This document shows positions 33,640-42,132 of a DNA stretch of 64,000 bases, one piece after another. The translations under genes and the position numbers were made by a program. Origin of the DNA: Planctomycetota bacterium (lineage in GTDB: Bacteria > Planctomycetota > UBA8742 > UBA2392); the NCBI GenBank assembly GCA_003576915.1, contig QEVF01000005.1, positions 62,001-126,000 on the forward strand, read 5' to 3'. Position 1 is the stretch's first letter. Each line of letters opens with the position of its first letter. Below the pieces are notes generated by a model, which was given only the letters and a program-made list of their open reading frames with translations, was not told the origin of the DNA and did not search any database.

Positions 33640-35661
33640 ATGTCCAGAATCACGCGCGTTGTCTTGCACAAGCACGGGATGGGCTGTTTTGAGCGGCACG
33701 CCAGGATCAAAGGCGACGCCAAGCTTGAGCTTTCCTTCCGCCACGACGAAATGGATGACGCTCTCAAGAGTCTGAGCGTCGTGGATCTCGGCGGCGGCAA
33801 GCTGGCGGCAGTGTCCTACGAGCCGCACCCGGCGCTGTCGGAGCGGCTCAACGACATCAAAGTTCGCCTGCCCGAAGGCGGCGGCATTCTGGAGCTGCTC
33901 GGCCAGTTGATCGGAGCGGAGGTCGAACTGGATCACGCGGGCCAGACGCTCAAGGGTCGCGTGCTGGGCATCGAGCAGGTGGAAGAGTCCACAGGTGAAG
34001 TCACCCTGAAAGTGGATTACCTCAGCCTGGTCATTGACGACGCCATGCGGCGCGTGCGCATTGCCGACATCCGCAGCATCGTGCCCGCGGACGCCCAACT
34101 GCGCCGTGATCTCTCGATTCTCCTCGCGCGCATGGATGCCCAGCGCCGCACGGAACGGCGTCGCGTGACCCTTGATCTGCGGGGCGCCAGGGAGCGTGAT
34201 GTGCATGTGGCGTACATCGTTCCGGCCACTGTCTGGAAGACGAGCTACAGAGTGCTCTTTGACGAAAAAGGCAAACCCACCGTGCTGGGATTTGCCCTTG
34301 TGGACAACGACAGCCAGGACGACTGGGACGACGTCACGCTGTCGCTCGTCAGCGGCCTGCCCATTTCCTTCACGCACGACCTTTATTCGCCGCGGCGCAG
34401 AGCGCGCCCTCACGTGCGCGTGGAGACCGAGGCGCCCATTGCTCCGCCTGTGCTGGAGGGAGCAACCTTCGACATGCCCGCCCAGGAGATTGCCGCGGCG
34501 TCGCCCGCGGACGACGAAGCCGAGTACGACTCGGTCAAAGAGAGCCGCCGCATGGCCAAGAAGGCAAGGCGCGCTGAAATGGCGCCTGAAGCGCCCGCAG
34601 CGAGCATGGCCTTCGCCGGCGCCGCCGCCCCGCAGGCTTTTCGCTCGGGCGACATGGGTGAGAGCGTCAGCGTGTCGACGCGAACCCAGGAACTGGGCGA
34701 CATGTTCAGCTATGAGGTTTCCAATCCCGTGAGCATCAGGGCCGGCAACAGCGCCCTGGTGCCCATTTTGGGCGAGAAGCTCGAGGGTGAAATCGTCGCG
34801 GTCTACAACGAGCGCGTGCGTGTGGGCAATCCGCTGACAAGCTTCAAGCTCAGGAACTCCACCAGCCTCACGCTTGAGGGCGGGCCGGCTACGGTGTTCC
34901 GCGAGGGCGAGTACGCCGGTGAGGCCATGCTGGACACCATGCGTCCCGGCGAAGAAAAGCTGGTGCCCTTTTCCGTGGAGCTGGGTTGCCGGGTAAGCAC
35001 CCGTTTCGATTCCAGCACTGAAAGCGGACAGGACGTGAGGGTGGCGCAGGGGTACATCTACCACACGACCTGGTCGCGCCGCATTGTCACCTACACGATC
35101 AAGAATACCACCAAGCGCAGGCTCAAGATTTACATCGACCACCCGGCAGATCGCGCCGCGGAGTACGTTGACACGCCCAAGCCTGCCGAGCGCACTGAAA
35201 CCTTTGACCGTTTTGTTGTAGAGAGCGAGCCCGGCAAGCAGCTCGAATTCAAGGTCACGGAGCGGCGCCAGCACATCCAGAACCTGTGGATAGTGCCCGA
35301 ACAGATCGAGTCCTACCTGAAGCTTGTGCAGTCCGCCGGCGCCAGGAAAGACCTGCTCAAGGCCCTTGAGCCCCTTTTGGCCATCGCCCGCGAGATGGCC
35401 GAAACCCAGCGTGACATGCAGCAGGTGGATCGAGACGTCAGCCAGATCACGCAGGATCACGCACGCCTGCGGGACAACCTGGCACGACTTTCGGGCAGCG
35501 GCAGCGCCAAGGAGCGGGAGCTGCGTGAACGCTACATTGCCCAGCTCGACGCCGACGAAACCAGGATTGCGGCCCTCCGTGACCGCAAGGCGGCGGACGA
35601 AAAGAAACTGGCCGAGCTGCGCAAGAAGTTCGAGGCCGCGGCGCAGAAAGTTCAGGGCTGA
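33640..35661 (+). CDS. DUF4139-domain protein
   Basis: 673 aa. ATG 33640 follows AGGGAG; the much longer open frame upstream covers genes on the other strand and is spurious. The N-terminal half (RITRVVLHKHGMGCFERHA, HDEMDDALKSLSVVDLGGGKLAAVSYEP) and the DUF4139 beta-rich half (VAYIVPATVWKTSYRVLF, DDWDDVTLSLVSGLPISF, TRTQELGDMFSYEV, KNTTKRRLKIYIDHP) are typical. An Ala/Pro-rich insertion lies in the middle, and the last 120 residues form a coiled coil. There is no signal peptide. Related proteins include MuiA-type mucoidy inhibitors; molecular function is unknown. Confidence 0.85.
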   Translation: MSRITRVVLHKHGMGCFERHARIKGDAKLELSFRHDEMDDALKSLSVVDLGGGKLAAVSYEPHPALSERLNDIKVRLPEGGGILELLGQLIGAEVELDHAGQTLKGRVLGIEQVEESTGEVTLKVDYLSLVIDDAMRRVRIADIRSIVPADAQLRRDLSILLARMDAQRRTERRRVTLDLRGARERDVHVAYIVPATVWKTSYRVLFDEKGKPTVLGFALVDNDSQDDWDDVTLSLVSGLPISFTHDLYSPRRRARPHVRVETEAPIAPPVLEGATFDMPAQEIAAASPADDEAEYDSVKESRRMAKKARRAEMAPEAPAASMAFAGAAAPQAFRSGDMGESVSVSTRTQELGDMFSYEVSNPVSIRAGNSALVPILGEKLEGEIVAVYNERVRVGNPLTSFKLRNSTSLTLEGGPATVFREGEYAGEAMLDTMRPGEEKLVPFSVELGCRVSTRFDSSTESGQDVRVAQGYIYHTTWSRRIVTYTIKNTTKRRLKIYIDHPADRAAEYVDTPKPAERTETFDRFVVESEPGKQLEFKVTERRQHIQNLWIVPEQIESYLKLVQSAGARKDLLKALEPLLAIAREMAETQRDMQQVDRDVSQITQDHARLRDNLARLSGSGSAKERELRERYIAQLDADETRIAALRDRKAADEKKLAELRKKFEAAAQKVQG

Positions 35662-35677
35662 GGCCCTCGCCCCCGTC

Positions 35678-35857
35678 ATGGCAAAATCGAAACGCAAGCT
35701 GAAGATTGGCCAGTCCCTCACTGCGGCCGGCAAACCCGCCAAGCCCCGCGACGATCGCGGCCGGGAAAACCGCAACTTCATCATCTGGACGGTCGTGATT
35801 CCGGTGGTGATGATGCTGGTGATTCTGGTGCTTTCGCTGCTCCGTGTCTGGGGCTAG
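35678..35857 (+). CDS. small basic single-pass membrane protein
   Basis: 59 aa. A basic N-terminus (MAKSKRKLKIGQSLTAAG) is followed by one membrane helix (FIIWTVVIPVVMMLVILVLS) close to the C-terminus, a tail-anchored layout. It begins 16 bases after the DUF4139 stop and probably shares its transcript. There is no clear ribosome site. No family recognised. Confidence 0.6.
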   Translation: MAKSKRKLKIGQSLTAAGKPAKPRDDRGRENRNFIIWTVVIPVVMMLVILVLSLLRVWG

Positions 35858-35903
35858 GCCCGCCCCGCGCGGCGGGCCGATGTCCTGGGCTGGCCGACAT
35901 CGG
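35857..35903 (+). terminator. double hairpin after the DUF4139 operon
   Basis: GGCCCGCC/GGCGGGCC (35857-35878) begins at the last base of the stop codon and is followed by CCGATGTC/GACATCGG (35877-35903). There is no long T-run, so factor-independent termination is uncertain. Confidence 0.5.
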
Positions 35904-35961
35904 GCCACTTCGTTCGTGGTAGCGGTTGCCCCTGCCGATTCCTCAATCCACAATCCCTCAT

Positions 35962-36696
35962 ATGCCTGACACGCTGCGCGCCATCTTCTTCGACATCGAC
36001 GATACGCTCTATTCCACGAGCGACTTTGCCGCGCTGGCGCGCCGCAATGCCATCGAGAGCATGCGGGCCCACGGTTTCCGCATGTCTACGGAAGATGCCT
36101 TGCGCGAACTTGAAGAAATCGTGGCTGAGTTCACCAGCAACTACGAGCACCACTTTGACAAGCTGCTGCTGCGCGTGCCGCGCCACTATTACGAGCCCGT
36201 AAGCCCCACCATCTTGGTGGCGGCAGCCGTCGTGGGGTACCACGAAACGAAGTTCCGCCACCTGCGCGCCTATGAAGACGCCGTGGACGTGCTCAAGTTG
36301 CTGCGCGCCCAGACCTCGCTCAAGCTGGGGGTCGTCACGAGCGGCCTGCCGCTCAAGCAGGCGGAGAAGCTGGTGCGGCTGGGGATTGCCGAACTGTTCG
36401 AGCCCAACGCCATCTTCATTTCAGACGAACTGGGGATCAGCAAGCCCAACCCCAAGCTCTATCTGCGGGCCTGCGCCGCCCTGGCCATTCGGCCCAGTGA
36501 AGCCATGTACGTCGGCGACAGGCCGAAGATGGATGTGGACCCACCCAACAAAATCGGGATGATTACGGTGCTCAACCGTCGCAGCGGCAAGTACTCCAAT
36601 GAACAGGGCGAGTCCCGCCCCGACTTCGAGATTCACAACTTCTTTGACTTGCTTGACATCCTGCGCCAGCGCTTCGGCATCGAGGTGCGGCACTGA
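35962..36696 (+). CDS. HAD-superfamily hydrolase, subfamily IA (TIGR02253-like)
   Basis: 244 aa cytoplasmic phosphatase-like enzyme. Motif I AIFFDIDDTLYSTSDF (DxD), motif II VVTSGLPLKQAEKLVRLG (Thr/Ser), motif III Lys in SDELGISKPNPKLY, and motif IV YVGDRPKMDVDPPNKIGM are all present. The DDTLYSTSDF opening and HFDKLLLRVPRHY cap segment resemble the TIGR02253 group. The start is ATG 35962, where the conserved strand begins at once; no ribosome site is visible. The substrate cannot be inferred. Confidence 0.9.
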   Translation: MPDTLRAIFFDIDDTLYSTSDFAALARRNAIESMRAHGFRMSTEDALRELEEIVAEFTSNYEHHFDKLLLRVPRHYYEPVSPTILVAAAVVGYHETKFRHLRAYEDAVDVLKLLRAQTSLKLGVVTSGLPLKQAEKLVRLGIAELFEPNAIFISDELGISKPNPKLYLRACAALAIRPSEAMYVGDRPKMDVDPPNKIGMITVLNRRSGKYSNEQGESRPDFEIHNFFDLLDILRQRFGIEVRH

Positions 36697-36740
36697 AGTC
36701 AGGGGCAGGAGAAGGACGTTCATGCCTCGGCCGGCAAACG

Positions 36741-36770
36741 TTGCGGCCCGCCCTGAGGGGCGGGCCGCAA
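36741..36770. terminator. bidirectional terminator between convergent genes
   Basis: A perfect 13-bp stem (TTGCGGCCCGCCC / GGGCGGGCCGCAA) with a TGAG loop lies between the HAD gene end and the superoxide dismutase end. The outer TT/AA pairs give a short U-run in both directions. Confidence 0.7.
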
Positions 36771-36792
36771 TCCGTTACTGCGCGGGCGGCGC

Positions 36793-37539
36793 CTAACGCA
36801 TGGCTTTGGCCGCGGCCATGGCCTGCTCGAGGCGGCGGTTGACTTCATCGTAGTTGATGTTGACGAAGTAAGCCTCAATGTACTTGGCGTGATTGGGCCC
36901 GAAGTCCAGCTGGTAGGCGTGCTCGAACATGTCGAGCACCAGCAGGGGCTTGCCGTAGGCCAGGCCGAGCGTGTGGTGGTCGGCCCAGTAAGTACGCAGC
37001 TCGTTGGTGTGGAAGTTGTAGTCGAGCACGGTCCAGCCGCTGCCGCCGCCCAGGCTCATGGCCGTGGCGATGAACAGCTCTTCCCACTTGCCGATGCTGC
37101 CGTAGGTGTCGCCGATCAGCTTGGCAATCGCGCCGTTGATCTTGCCGTCGCCCCCGAGGTTGGCGAAGTAATGCTCGTGATAGATGATTGAGTTGGTGAA
37201 GGTCAGTTCCGCGCGCCTGAGTCCGGCGACTTCGTAGGCGCTGGTGTCTTTGGTGACGGCCGCCAGGGTCTCCTCGACCTTGTTGAGGTTGCGCACGGCC
37301 CCGGCGTAGTTGCGGCCGTGATGGTTGGAGATGAGTTTTTCCGAAAGGTCCTTGAGCTTGGCCGGGTTGAAGGGCAGGGGCACGATTTCGTGCCGGCCGG
37401 CGGCCACGCCGCCTCCCACTACCAGCTCCGGCTTCCTGGCCTCCTGGGCCAAAATGCTGCTGCCGCCTGCGGCCGCCGCCATAAGGGCCGCGGAGCCACC
37501 TACAATCCCGCGCAGAGCTGTGCGTCTGGAGTTGTCCAT
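36793..37539 (-). CDS. Tat-exported Fe/Mn superoxide dismutase
   Basis: 248 aa. The N-terminus carries a twin-arginine signal (SRRTALRGIVGGSAALMAAA), so the folded metalloenzyme is probably exported. The metal ligands are in place: SNHHGRNYAGAVRNLN (first His), IIYHEHYFANLGG (second His) and LVLDMFEHAYQLDFG (Asp and third His). The enzyme dismutates superoxide to oxygen and peroxide. Most Fe/Mn dismutases are cytoplasmic, so the Tat signal is notable. The gene stands alone between two terminators. Confidence 0.94.
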   Translation of the reverse strand: MDNSRRTALRGIVGGSAALMAAAAGGSSILAQEARKPELVVGGGVAAGRHEIVPLPFNPAKLKDLSEKLISNHHGRNYAGAVRNLNKVEETLAAVTKDTSAYEVAGLRRAELTFTNSIIYHEHYFANLGGDGKINGAIAKLIGDTYGSIGKWEELFIATAMSLGGGSGWTVLDYNFHTNELRTYWADHHTLGLAYGKPLLVLDMFEHAYQLDFGPNHAKYIEAYFVNINYDEVNRRLEQAMAAAKAMR

Positions 37540-37629
37540 GCTGTGCCTTTCTTTGGGTCAATGATCCGCCCGCTTGCCCCTGTGTTTGTCTTATTACGAA
37601 CACTTGAGGCCAAAAGGAACGGCAAAGCA

Positions 37630-37657
37630 GGCGGGGTCTTGCAGCCAAGACCCCGCC
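37630..37657 (-). terminator. recA terminator
   Basis: A perfect 12-bp stem (GGCGGGGTCTTG / CAAGACCCCGCC) with a four-base loop lies eight bases past the recA stop. The following minus-strand sequence is TGCTTTGCC. Confidence 0.75.
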
Positions 37658-37664
37658 CGGGCCC

Positions 37665-38720
37665 TCAGGCCGCTGCCACCTTTTCCTCGACTTCTGGAGT
37701 GAACACGGCCGCGCGCACCGCCGCGTCCAGCTTGAGGAACAGGTCCCTGTTGGCGGGGTCGCGCAGGAATTCAAGCACGTTGGATTTGCCGTTGCCCAGC
37801 TTCGTTTCGCCCAGGCTGATCCAGTTGCCGCTCTTGTTCAAAATGCCGAGTTGAAGCCCGAACTGCAGCAGGTCGTTCATGTAGGAGATGCCCTGCCCGA
37901 AGTAGATCTCCACCTCGCAGCGGCGAAACGGCGGGGCCAGCTTGTTCTTGACCACGGTGATGCGGGCGCCCACGCCGATGGATTCTTCGCCCTCCATGAT
38001 CTGGGCGGTGCGCCGAACCTCGATGCGCTGGCTGGCGAAGAACTTGAGCGCGCGGCCGCCTGTGGTCGTCTCCGGGTTGCCGAACATGACGCCGATCTTT
38101 TCCCGCACCTGGTTGATCATGACAAGGCATGTCTGGCTCTTGTTGGCGGCTGCCGTGAGTTTACGCATGGCCTTGCTCATCATGCGGGCCAGCAGACCCA
38201 TCTGGCTGTCGCCCATCTCTCCTTCCAGTTCAGCTTTGGGCACCAGTGCGGCCACGGAGTCCACCACGATGATGTCCACGGCGTTGCTGGCAATCAGCGC
38301 CTCGGCGATGTCGAGGGCCTGCTCGCCGAAGTCCGGCTGGCTGACCCAGAGCCTTGACATGTCAATGCCAAGCTTGCGCCCGTATGCGGGGTCAAAGGCG
38401 TGCTCGGCGTCGATCAGCACGGCATTGCCGCCCTGCCGCTGCGCGTTGGCAATGGCGTGCAGCGCCAGCGTGGTCTTGCCGCTGCTTTCGGGGCCGAAGA
38501 TTTCCACGATGCGTCCGCGCGGCAGGCCTCCGCAGCCCAGGGCCGCGTCCACGGCCAGAGAGCCCGTCGAGATGGTCTCGATCTGGCGCCTGGACTGTTC
38601 GCTCATGCGCATCAGCGCGCCCGAGCCGTGGTTGCGCTCAATGCCGCCGATGGCCAGTTCCAGCGCCTTGAGCTTCTCCGCGCGAATGTTGAGTACCTTG
38701 CCTTTTTCTTCCTTACTCAT
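37665..38720 (-). CDS. recA: recombinase RecA
   Basis: 351 aa, usual length. RecA forms filaments on single-stranded DNA, catalyses strand exchange and triggers LexA cleavage. Seen: GALMRMSEQ, Walker A EIFGPESSGKTTLALHA, the AEHAFDP segment, VDIIVVDSVAALVPKAELEGEMGD (Walker B and L1), MINQVREKIGVMFGNPETTTGG (L2), and the C-domain. ATG 38720 is preceded by AGGAG at seven bases; the open frame upstream passes through a palindromic element and is not coding. No clear LexA box was seen in the 266-base upstream gap. Confidence 0.98.
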   Translation of the reverse strand: MSKEEKGKVLNIRAEKLKALELAIGGIERNHGSGALMRMSEQSRRQIETISTGSLAVDAALGCGGLPRGRIVEIFGPESSGKTTLALHAIANAQRQGGNAVLIDAEHAFDPAYGRKLGIDMSRLWVSQPDFGEQALDIAEALIASNAVDIIVVDSVAALVPKAELEGEMGDSQMGLLARMMSKAMRKLTAAANKSQTCLVMINQVREKIGVMFGNPETTTGGRALKFFASQRIEVRRTAQIMEGEESIGVGARITVVKNKLAPPFRRCEVEIYFGQGISYMNDLLQFGLQLGILNKSGNWISLGETKLGNGKSNVLEFLRDPANRDLFLKLDAAVRAAVFTPEVEEKVAAA

Positions 38721-38733
38721 GGCAATTCTCCTG

Positions 38734-38749
38734 CCGCGACAAGTCGCGG
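38734..38749 (-). promoter_or_regulatory. short hairpin in recA leader
   Basis: CCGCGAC-AA-GTCGCGG lies immediately upstream of the recA Shine-Dalgarno sequence (AGGAG). It could affect translation initiation, although such stems are common by chance in GC-rich DNA. Confidence 0.4.
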
Positions 38750-38857
38750 TTTGAATTGGCCGGGTGCCGGGCGCGGCCAAACATGATTGAGAGAATGCGA
38801 AGCCAAGGCGCGGCTTGGGCAACGCACCGGAAGTGTACAACGCGTTGCGACAACCCA

Positions 38858-38951
38858 AGTGGCATCGGCGGGACGCCGATGTGTGGCGGGCACAGCCCGC
38901 CGCCGGTCGCCGCGCTGGGCGGCGACACATCGGCCAGAGGCCGATGCCACT
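38858..38951. repeat. cloverleaf-like palindromic element
   Basis: Nested inverted repeats: an outer 11-bp stem AGTGGCATCGG/CCGATGCCACT (38858-38868 with 38941-38951), an inner 10-bp stem GCCGATGTGT/ACACATCGGC (38875-38884 with 38925-38934), and two hairpins inside, GGCGGGC/GCCCGCC (38885-38901) and GTCGCCG/CGGCGAC (38906-38926). All arms are perfect. The overall shape resembles a REP/MITE-type mobile palindrome in the recA to glutaredoxin gap. Confidence 0.85.
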
Positions 38952-38974
38952 CGCGCTGGAGACATTGCGAAAGC

Positions 38975-38980
38975 TATACT
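38975..38980 (+). promoter_or_regulatory. -10 box of a possibly leaderless gene
   Basis: TATACT (five of six to consensus) ends six bases before the ATG at 38987, so transcription would begin at or near the start codon. No Shine-Dalgarno sequence and no good -35 box are visible. Confidence 0.5.
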
Positions 38981-38986
38981 CGAAGC

Positions 38987-39244
38987 ATGCGCGTTGAAAT
39001 GTACTGCAAGCGGGACTGTGACTGCTGCGAGAAGGCCTTTAAGGTTCTTGCCCGCTACGCCTACGACTACGACCTCGCCATTACCTGCACGGACATCACG
39101 GACAACGTCGCGCTTATGGCCAGGTATGGAAACCAGATTCCTGTGGTGTTCATTGACGGAAAGCTGCGCTTCAAGGGACGCGTCAATGAAGTGCTGTGGC
39201 GCCGCCTGCTGGTCAATGCTCCGGCGCGGGCAGCGATCAGCTAG
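38987..39244 (+). CDS. glutaredoxin-like (DUF836) thiol protein
   Basis: 85 aa, thioredoxin fold. It opens with MRVEMYCKRDCDCCEKAFKV, giving a C-x-C-C cluster where glutaredoxins have CxxC. The cis-Pro segment NQIPVVFIDGKLRFKGRV and the helix NEVLWRRLL complete the small fold. The ATG at 38987 places the first strand at residue 2; the longer frame upstream crosses the palindromic element and is not coding. Its stop overlaps the end of the convergent PIN gene by eight bases. Partner proteins are unknown. Confidence 0.85.
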   Translation: MRVEMYCKRDCDCCEKAFKVLARYAYDYDLAITCTDITDNVALMARYGNQIPVVFIDGKLRFKGRVNEVLWRRLLVNAPARAAIS

Positions 39245-40079
39245 CGATCGCCTGATTGCTTACTCGCGCGGCCTCTCGTGCCTCTGCCTTGCCCAGAGCG
39301 CGAGTCAACCCCATAACGTGTTCGCTGAAGTCAACCATCCGAACGTATTTCTGAACGCGCTGCAGCAGCATGAGACAGCGCTTGATTTCATTTCGTTTTG
39401 CAAGCAGCTCTTCGTCACTGAGGTCGCCAAGTCGAGGCAGCAAATCAACCACGCTCTCGATTCCAAATGGATCTGACCGGGCCAAGAGAAACTCCTCAAG
39501 TGGAGCAGTGCCTTGTTGCTTCACGAGCCTCTTGATCTCGTCTAACGACGGATTCCACCGGCGGCGGCCTTCGTCAAAGGTCTCCGGGCGGGTTGCCTTC
39601 TTTTTCTTATGGCTTGTCACAACAGCAACCCCACAAAATCGGGCTGGGCTAACCAATGTAACACCCTGGATTTTGCCCACTTTACGGCCCCAACGCAAAA
39701 GGGCGCGATCAACAGTAATCAGGAAATCCGCTCCACCGCGAATGGCTGAAGCAACGTGCAGTGCATCCTTGGGATCAATGCGGTCTGTTGTCGCGCGTTC
39801 AATCAACTCGGCTGCGGTTCCATAGACTGCGTTGTCTAACGGTACGTAAAAGATCTCGGGAGGAATGTTCCTGTAGCGTTTGAGCCTTTTGACCTGGTCT
39901 TTGACAAGTTCACCGATCTCGAATGCCAACCATCCTGAGAACACGTATTGATGCTTGCCCTCCCGACATAGGCGCAAGACGGCACGCACGTGTTCCGCTT
40001 CGCGCTGATGCCTTTTGCCAGCTATGACATCATCTAGACGGGCCAATGCGCAGTTGTCCAGGTAGATGACCAAGCTCAC
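39237..40079 (-). CDS. PIN-domain protein with C-terminal extension
   Basis: 280 aa. The start is GTG 40079, overlapping the upstream stop as GTGA. The PIN fold appears as VIYLDNCALARLDD (first Asp), a middle acidic region, and DPKDALHVASAIRGGADFLITVDRALLR (later acidic residues), so a Mg-dependent ribonuclease is likely. About 110 residues follow the PIN domain, including EELLAKRNEIKRCLMLLQRV, and match nothing I know. The DNA is less GC-rich than the haem genes upstream. The gene before it does not look like a typical antitoxin, so a VapBC pair is not supported. Confidence 0.8.
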   Translation of the reverse strand: MSLVIYLDNCALARLDDVIAGKRHQREAEHVRAVLRLCREGKHQYVFSGWLAFEIGELVKDQVKRLKRYRNIPPEIFYVPLDNAVYGTAAELIERATTDRIDPKDALHVASAIRGGADFLITVDRALLRWGRKVGKIQGVTLVSPARFCGVAVVTSHKKKKATRPETFDEGRRRWNPSLDEIKRLVKQQGTAPLEEFLLARSDPFGIESVVDLLPRLGDLSDEELLAKRNEIKRCLMLLQRVQKYVRMVDFSEHVMGLTRALGKAEAREAARVSNQAIAS

Positions 40080-40564
40080 TCCGTAGCGCCGGCCTTGTTT
40101 TCGTCCAGCCACTGTTTGGCGGCAATGGCCAGGCTGATCATGATGTCCATGTCCTCTCCTTGCCACTCGTGGTAGATGCAGCCCCGCATCACCCTGTCCG
40201 CGCCGTTCATCAGGGCCTGCACCCAGTGGCGTCCATGGACGGCCCAGGAGGCCAGCGGACGCGCCGGGTTGCCCTTGTGGGCCAGGGCAAAGGCATGCAC
40301 CTCGAGTTTGTCGCCCTCGCCGCGCTGAATGAGCAGGGCCATGAAGTTCCTTTCAAGGGCCACGGCGGACTGCCTGGACTGGCCTTCGAGCACGGCCAGG
40401 CTGGCCTCCATCAGTGCGGCCAGCACCATGGCAACGGGCTCGGCCCTGGGCTCTTGGGGGAGCGAATCCGTTCCCACGCGCAATACGAGCGCGCCCATCA
40501 CCATTCCCCGCTGGCGCTTCAGTTCCTGCTCCTTGACCTCGATGACCACGGGCAGGGGGCTCAT
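40076..40564 (-). CDS. protein of unknown function coupled to PIN gene and hemG
   Basis: 162 aa, no signal peptide. Its ATG overlaps the hemG stop (ATGA) and its stop overlaps the PIN start (GTGA), so three genes are translated in a chain. Central helices (AEPVAMVLAALMEASLAVLE) precede strands such as NFMALLIQRGEGDKLEVHAFALAHKG and GCIYHEWQGEDMDIMISLAI. No family is recognised. Confidence 0.72.
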   Translation of the reverse strand: MSPLPVVIEVKEQELKRQRGMVMGALVLRVGTDSLPQEPRAEPVAMVLAALMEASLAVLEGQSRQSAVALERNFMALLIQRGEGDKLEVHAFALAHKGNPARPLASWAVHGRHWVQALMNGADRVMRGCIYHEWQGEDMDIMISLAIAAKQWLDENKAGATE

Positions 40565-42018
40565 GGGCTGTTCAGGGCGCTTACGGCTGCGTTGGCGCGC
40601 GCAATGCAGTCAGGAATGCCGATGCCGAGATAGCCATTGCCGACGAGCTTGAGGCCCTTCAGGCCGGCCAGGCTTGCCTCAATGCGGGCAAGGCGCTCCA
40701 GGTGTCCCACGTCGTACTGGGCCATGCTGGCCCGGTGCCGCGACGCCACGGCAAAGAGCGGCTCGCCCTTGACGCCCAGGATGGAGGCCAGCTCGCTTCG
40801 TGCGGTGTCGATGAGCTGGGAGGCCAGGTAGTCCGCCTGCTGCGGCAGCAGCGCTCCGCCCATGAACGCGCGCAGCAGCACCCGACTCTGGGGGGCGCGG
40901 CCTTCAAACTTCACGCTTGAGAACGAACAAGCCACGATTTCGCGCTTTTCGACGTGCGGCACGACAAAACCCATGCCGTTGAGTTCGTGGGAGATCTGTG
41001 ACCGTTCAAAGGCCAGGTTGACGACGGCGCTGTTGGCATAACTGACGCCGGCCAGTTCTCGCGCCAGTTCAGGTTTTACCCCGGTCAGCAGCCGCGCAGC
41101 CGCGTGCGTGGGCAAAGCGACGATCACGGCGTCGGCGGAAAGCGCCATGGCGGCGTTGCCGAGCGTGCCGCTGTGAAGCGCCCCGGCGGCGCGCGGAGTC
41201 TGCGAAGGCTCAATCTCGACGCGCCATCGGGCGCCGTCGCACTCCACGCGGGTGGCGCGCGTATTCAGGTGGAGCGTGCCGGCATTCAACCGGGCGGCCA
41301 GCGCGTCGGGCAGCGCCTGAACTCCGCCCCTGAGCGTCACGAACAGGCCATAGCGCGGCCCGGCCGCCTTGTGCGCGTGCATCTCTTTGGCGCGCTTGCG
41401 CATGCCGCGCAGCACGCTGCCGAACTCGCGCTCCATGTCCATGAACTGCGGGAACGTGGCCTTGAGCGAGAGTTTCGCGGGATCGGCGGTGTAAATGCCC
41501 GCGACCATGGGCTGCGCGATGCGGTCGAGCGCTTCCCGGCCGAAGCGGCGCTCCATGAAGCTGGCGAGCGACTCATCGGCGCCGTCCGTGCGCGCCTTGA
41601 TGAACAGTTCGCGGGCCACGCGCAGCTTGCCGGCCCAGGAAAGCACGCTTGCGCCCCGCAAGGCCTCGATGCTGGTGGGGGCGAGCAGGAAGAAGCCCTG
41701 CGGAATGGGCACCAGTTTGCCCTCGTGCAGGATGAAGCTCTGTCGCAGCTTCTCGTTGCCGCCCGCGGTGCCGATGATTTCGCTCTCGAGGCCCAGTTCG
41801 CGGCAGAGGTCCATGGCACCCGGCTTGTTGGAGACCCAGCAGTCGGGGCCCAGTTCCAGCAGGAAGCCGTCGCGCCGCTGAGTGTGCAGCACACCTCCGC
41901 TGCGTTCGCTCGCTTCAATCAGGGTCACGCGGGCACCTGCCTGCTGCGCGCGATAGGCGGCAGTCAGGCCGGAGATTCCGGCGCCGATGACTGCGACCTG
42001 TTTGCCGTTCAAGCTCAT
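40561..42018 (-). CDS. hemG: protoporphyrinogen oxidase, FAD-dependent (HemY type)
   Basis: 485 aa. It oxidises protoporphyrinogen IX or coproporphyrinogen III to the porphyrin in haem synthesis. The FAD-binding VAVIGAGISGLTAAYRAQQAG is followed by VTLIEASERSGGVLHTQRRDGF, and the C-terminus has the FAD closing motif LKLVGNGYLGIGIPDCI. The middle segment (GMRKRAKEMHAHKAAGPRYGLFVTLRGGVQALPDAL) is typical of this family. ATG 42018 is chosen for the immediate Rossmann strand. It follows hemE by 114 bases and overlaps the next gene. Confidence 0.94.
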   Translation of the reverse strand: MSLNGKQVAVIGAGISGLTAAYRAQQAGARVTLIEASERSGGVLHTQRRDGFLLELGPDCWVSNKPGAMDLCRELGLESEIIGTAGGNEKLRQSFILHEGKLVPIPQGFFLLAPTSIEALRGASVLSWAGKLRVARELFIKARTDGADESLASFMERRFGREALDRIAQPMVAGIYTADPAKLSLKATFPQFMDMEREFGSVLRGMRKRAKEMHAHKAAGPRYGLFVTLRGGVQALPDALAARLNAGTLHLNTRATRVECDGARWRVEIEPSQTPRAAGALHSGTLGNAAMALSADAVIVALPTHAAARLLTGVKPELARELAGVSYANSAVVNLAFERSQISHELNGMGFVVPHVEKREIVACSFSSVKFEGRAPQSRVLLRAFMGGALLPQQADYLASQLIDTARSELASILGVKGEPLFAVASRHRASMAQYDVGHLERLARIEASLAGLKGLKLVGNGYLGIGIPDCIARANAAVSALNSP

Positions 42019-42132
42019 GGCTCCACCATACCAGTTGGGGCCCCGCCGGGTCACGGTCGGGCTTTGGCCATGGATGCGGAGGGTCGGAGTTTCTCCGCGC
42101 CCCAGGGCCCGCGGAGCAACGCCGAAAATGCG

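Noticed and set aside
33454..35784. 776-aa open frame on the minus strand
   Set aside because: It mirrors the DUF4139 gene; high-GC coding sequence often leaves the opposite strand open.
38721..38986. LexA (SOS) box before recA
   Set aside because: Looked for GAAC-N-GTTC and CTGT-N8-ACAG type sites; none was convincing.
39237..40564. Classical VapBC toxin-antitoxin pair
   Set aside because: The upstream 162-aa protein has no AbrB, RHH or Phd-like DNA-binding pattern and is larger than usual antitoxins.
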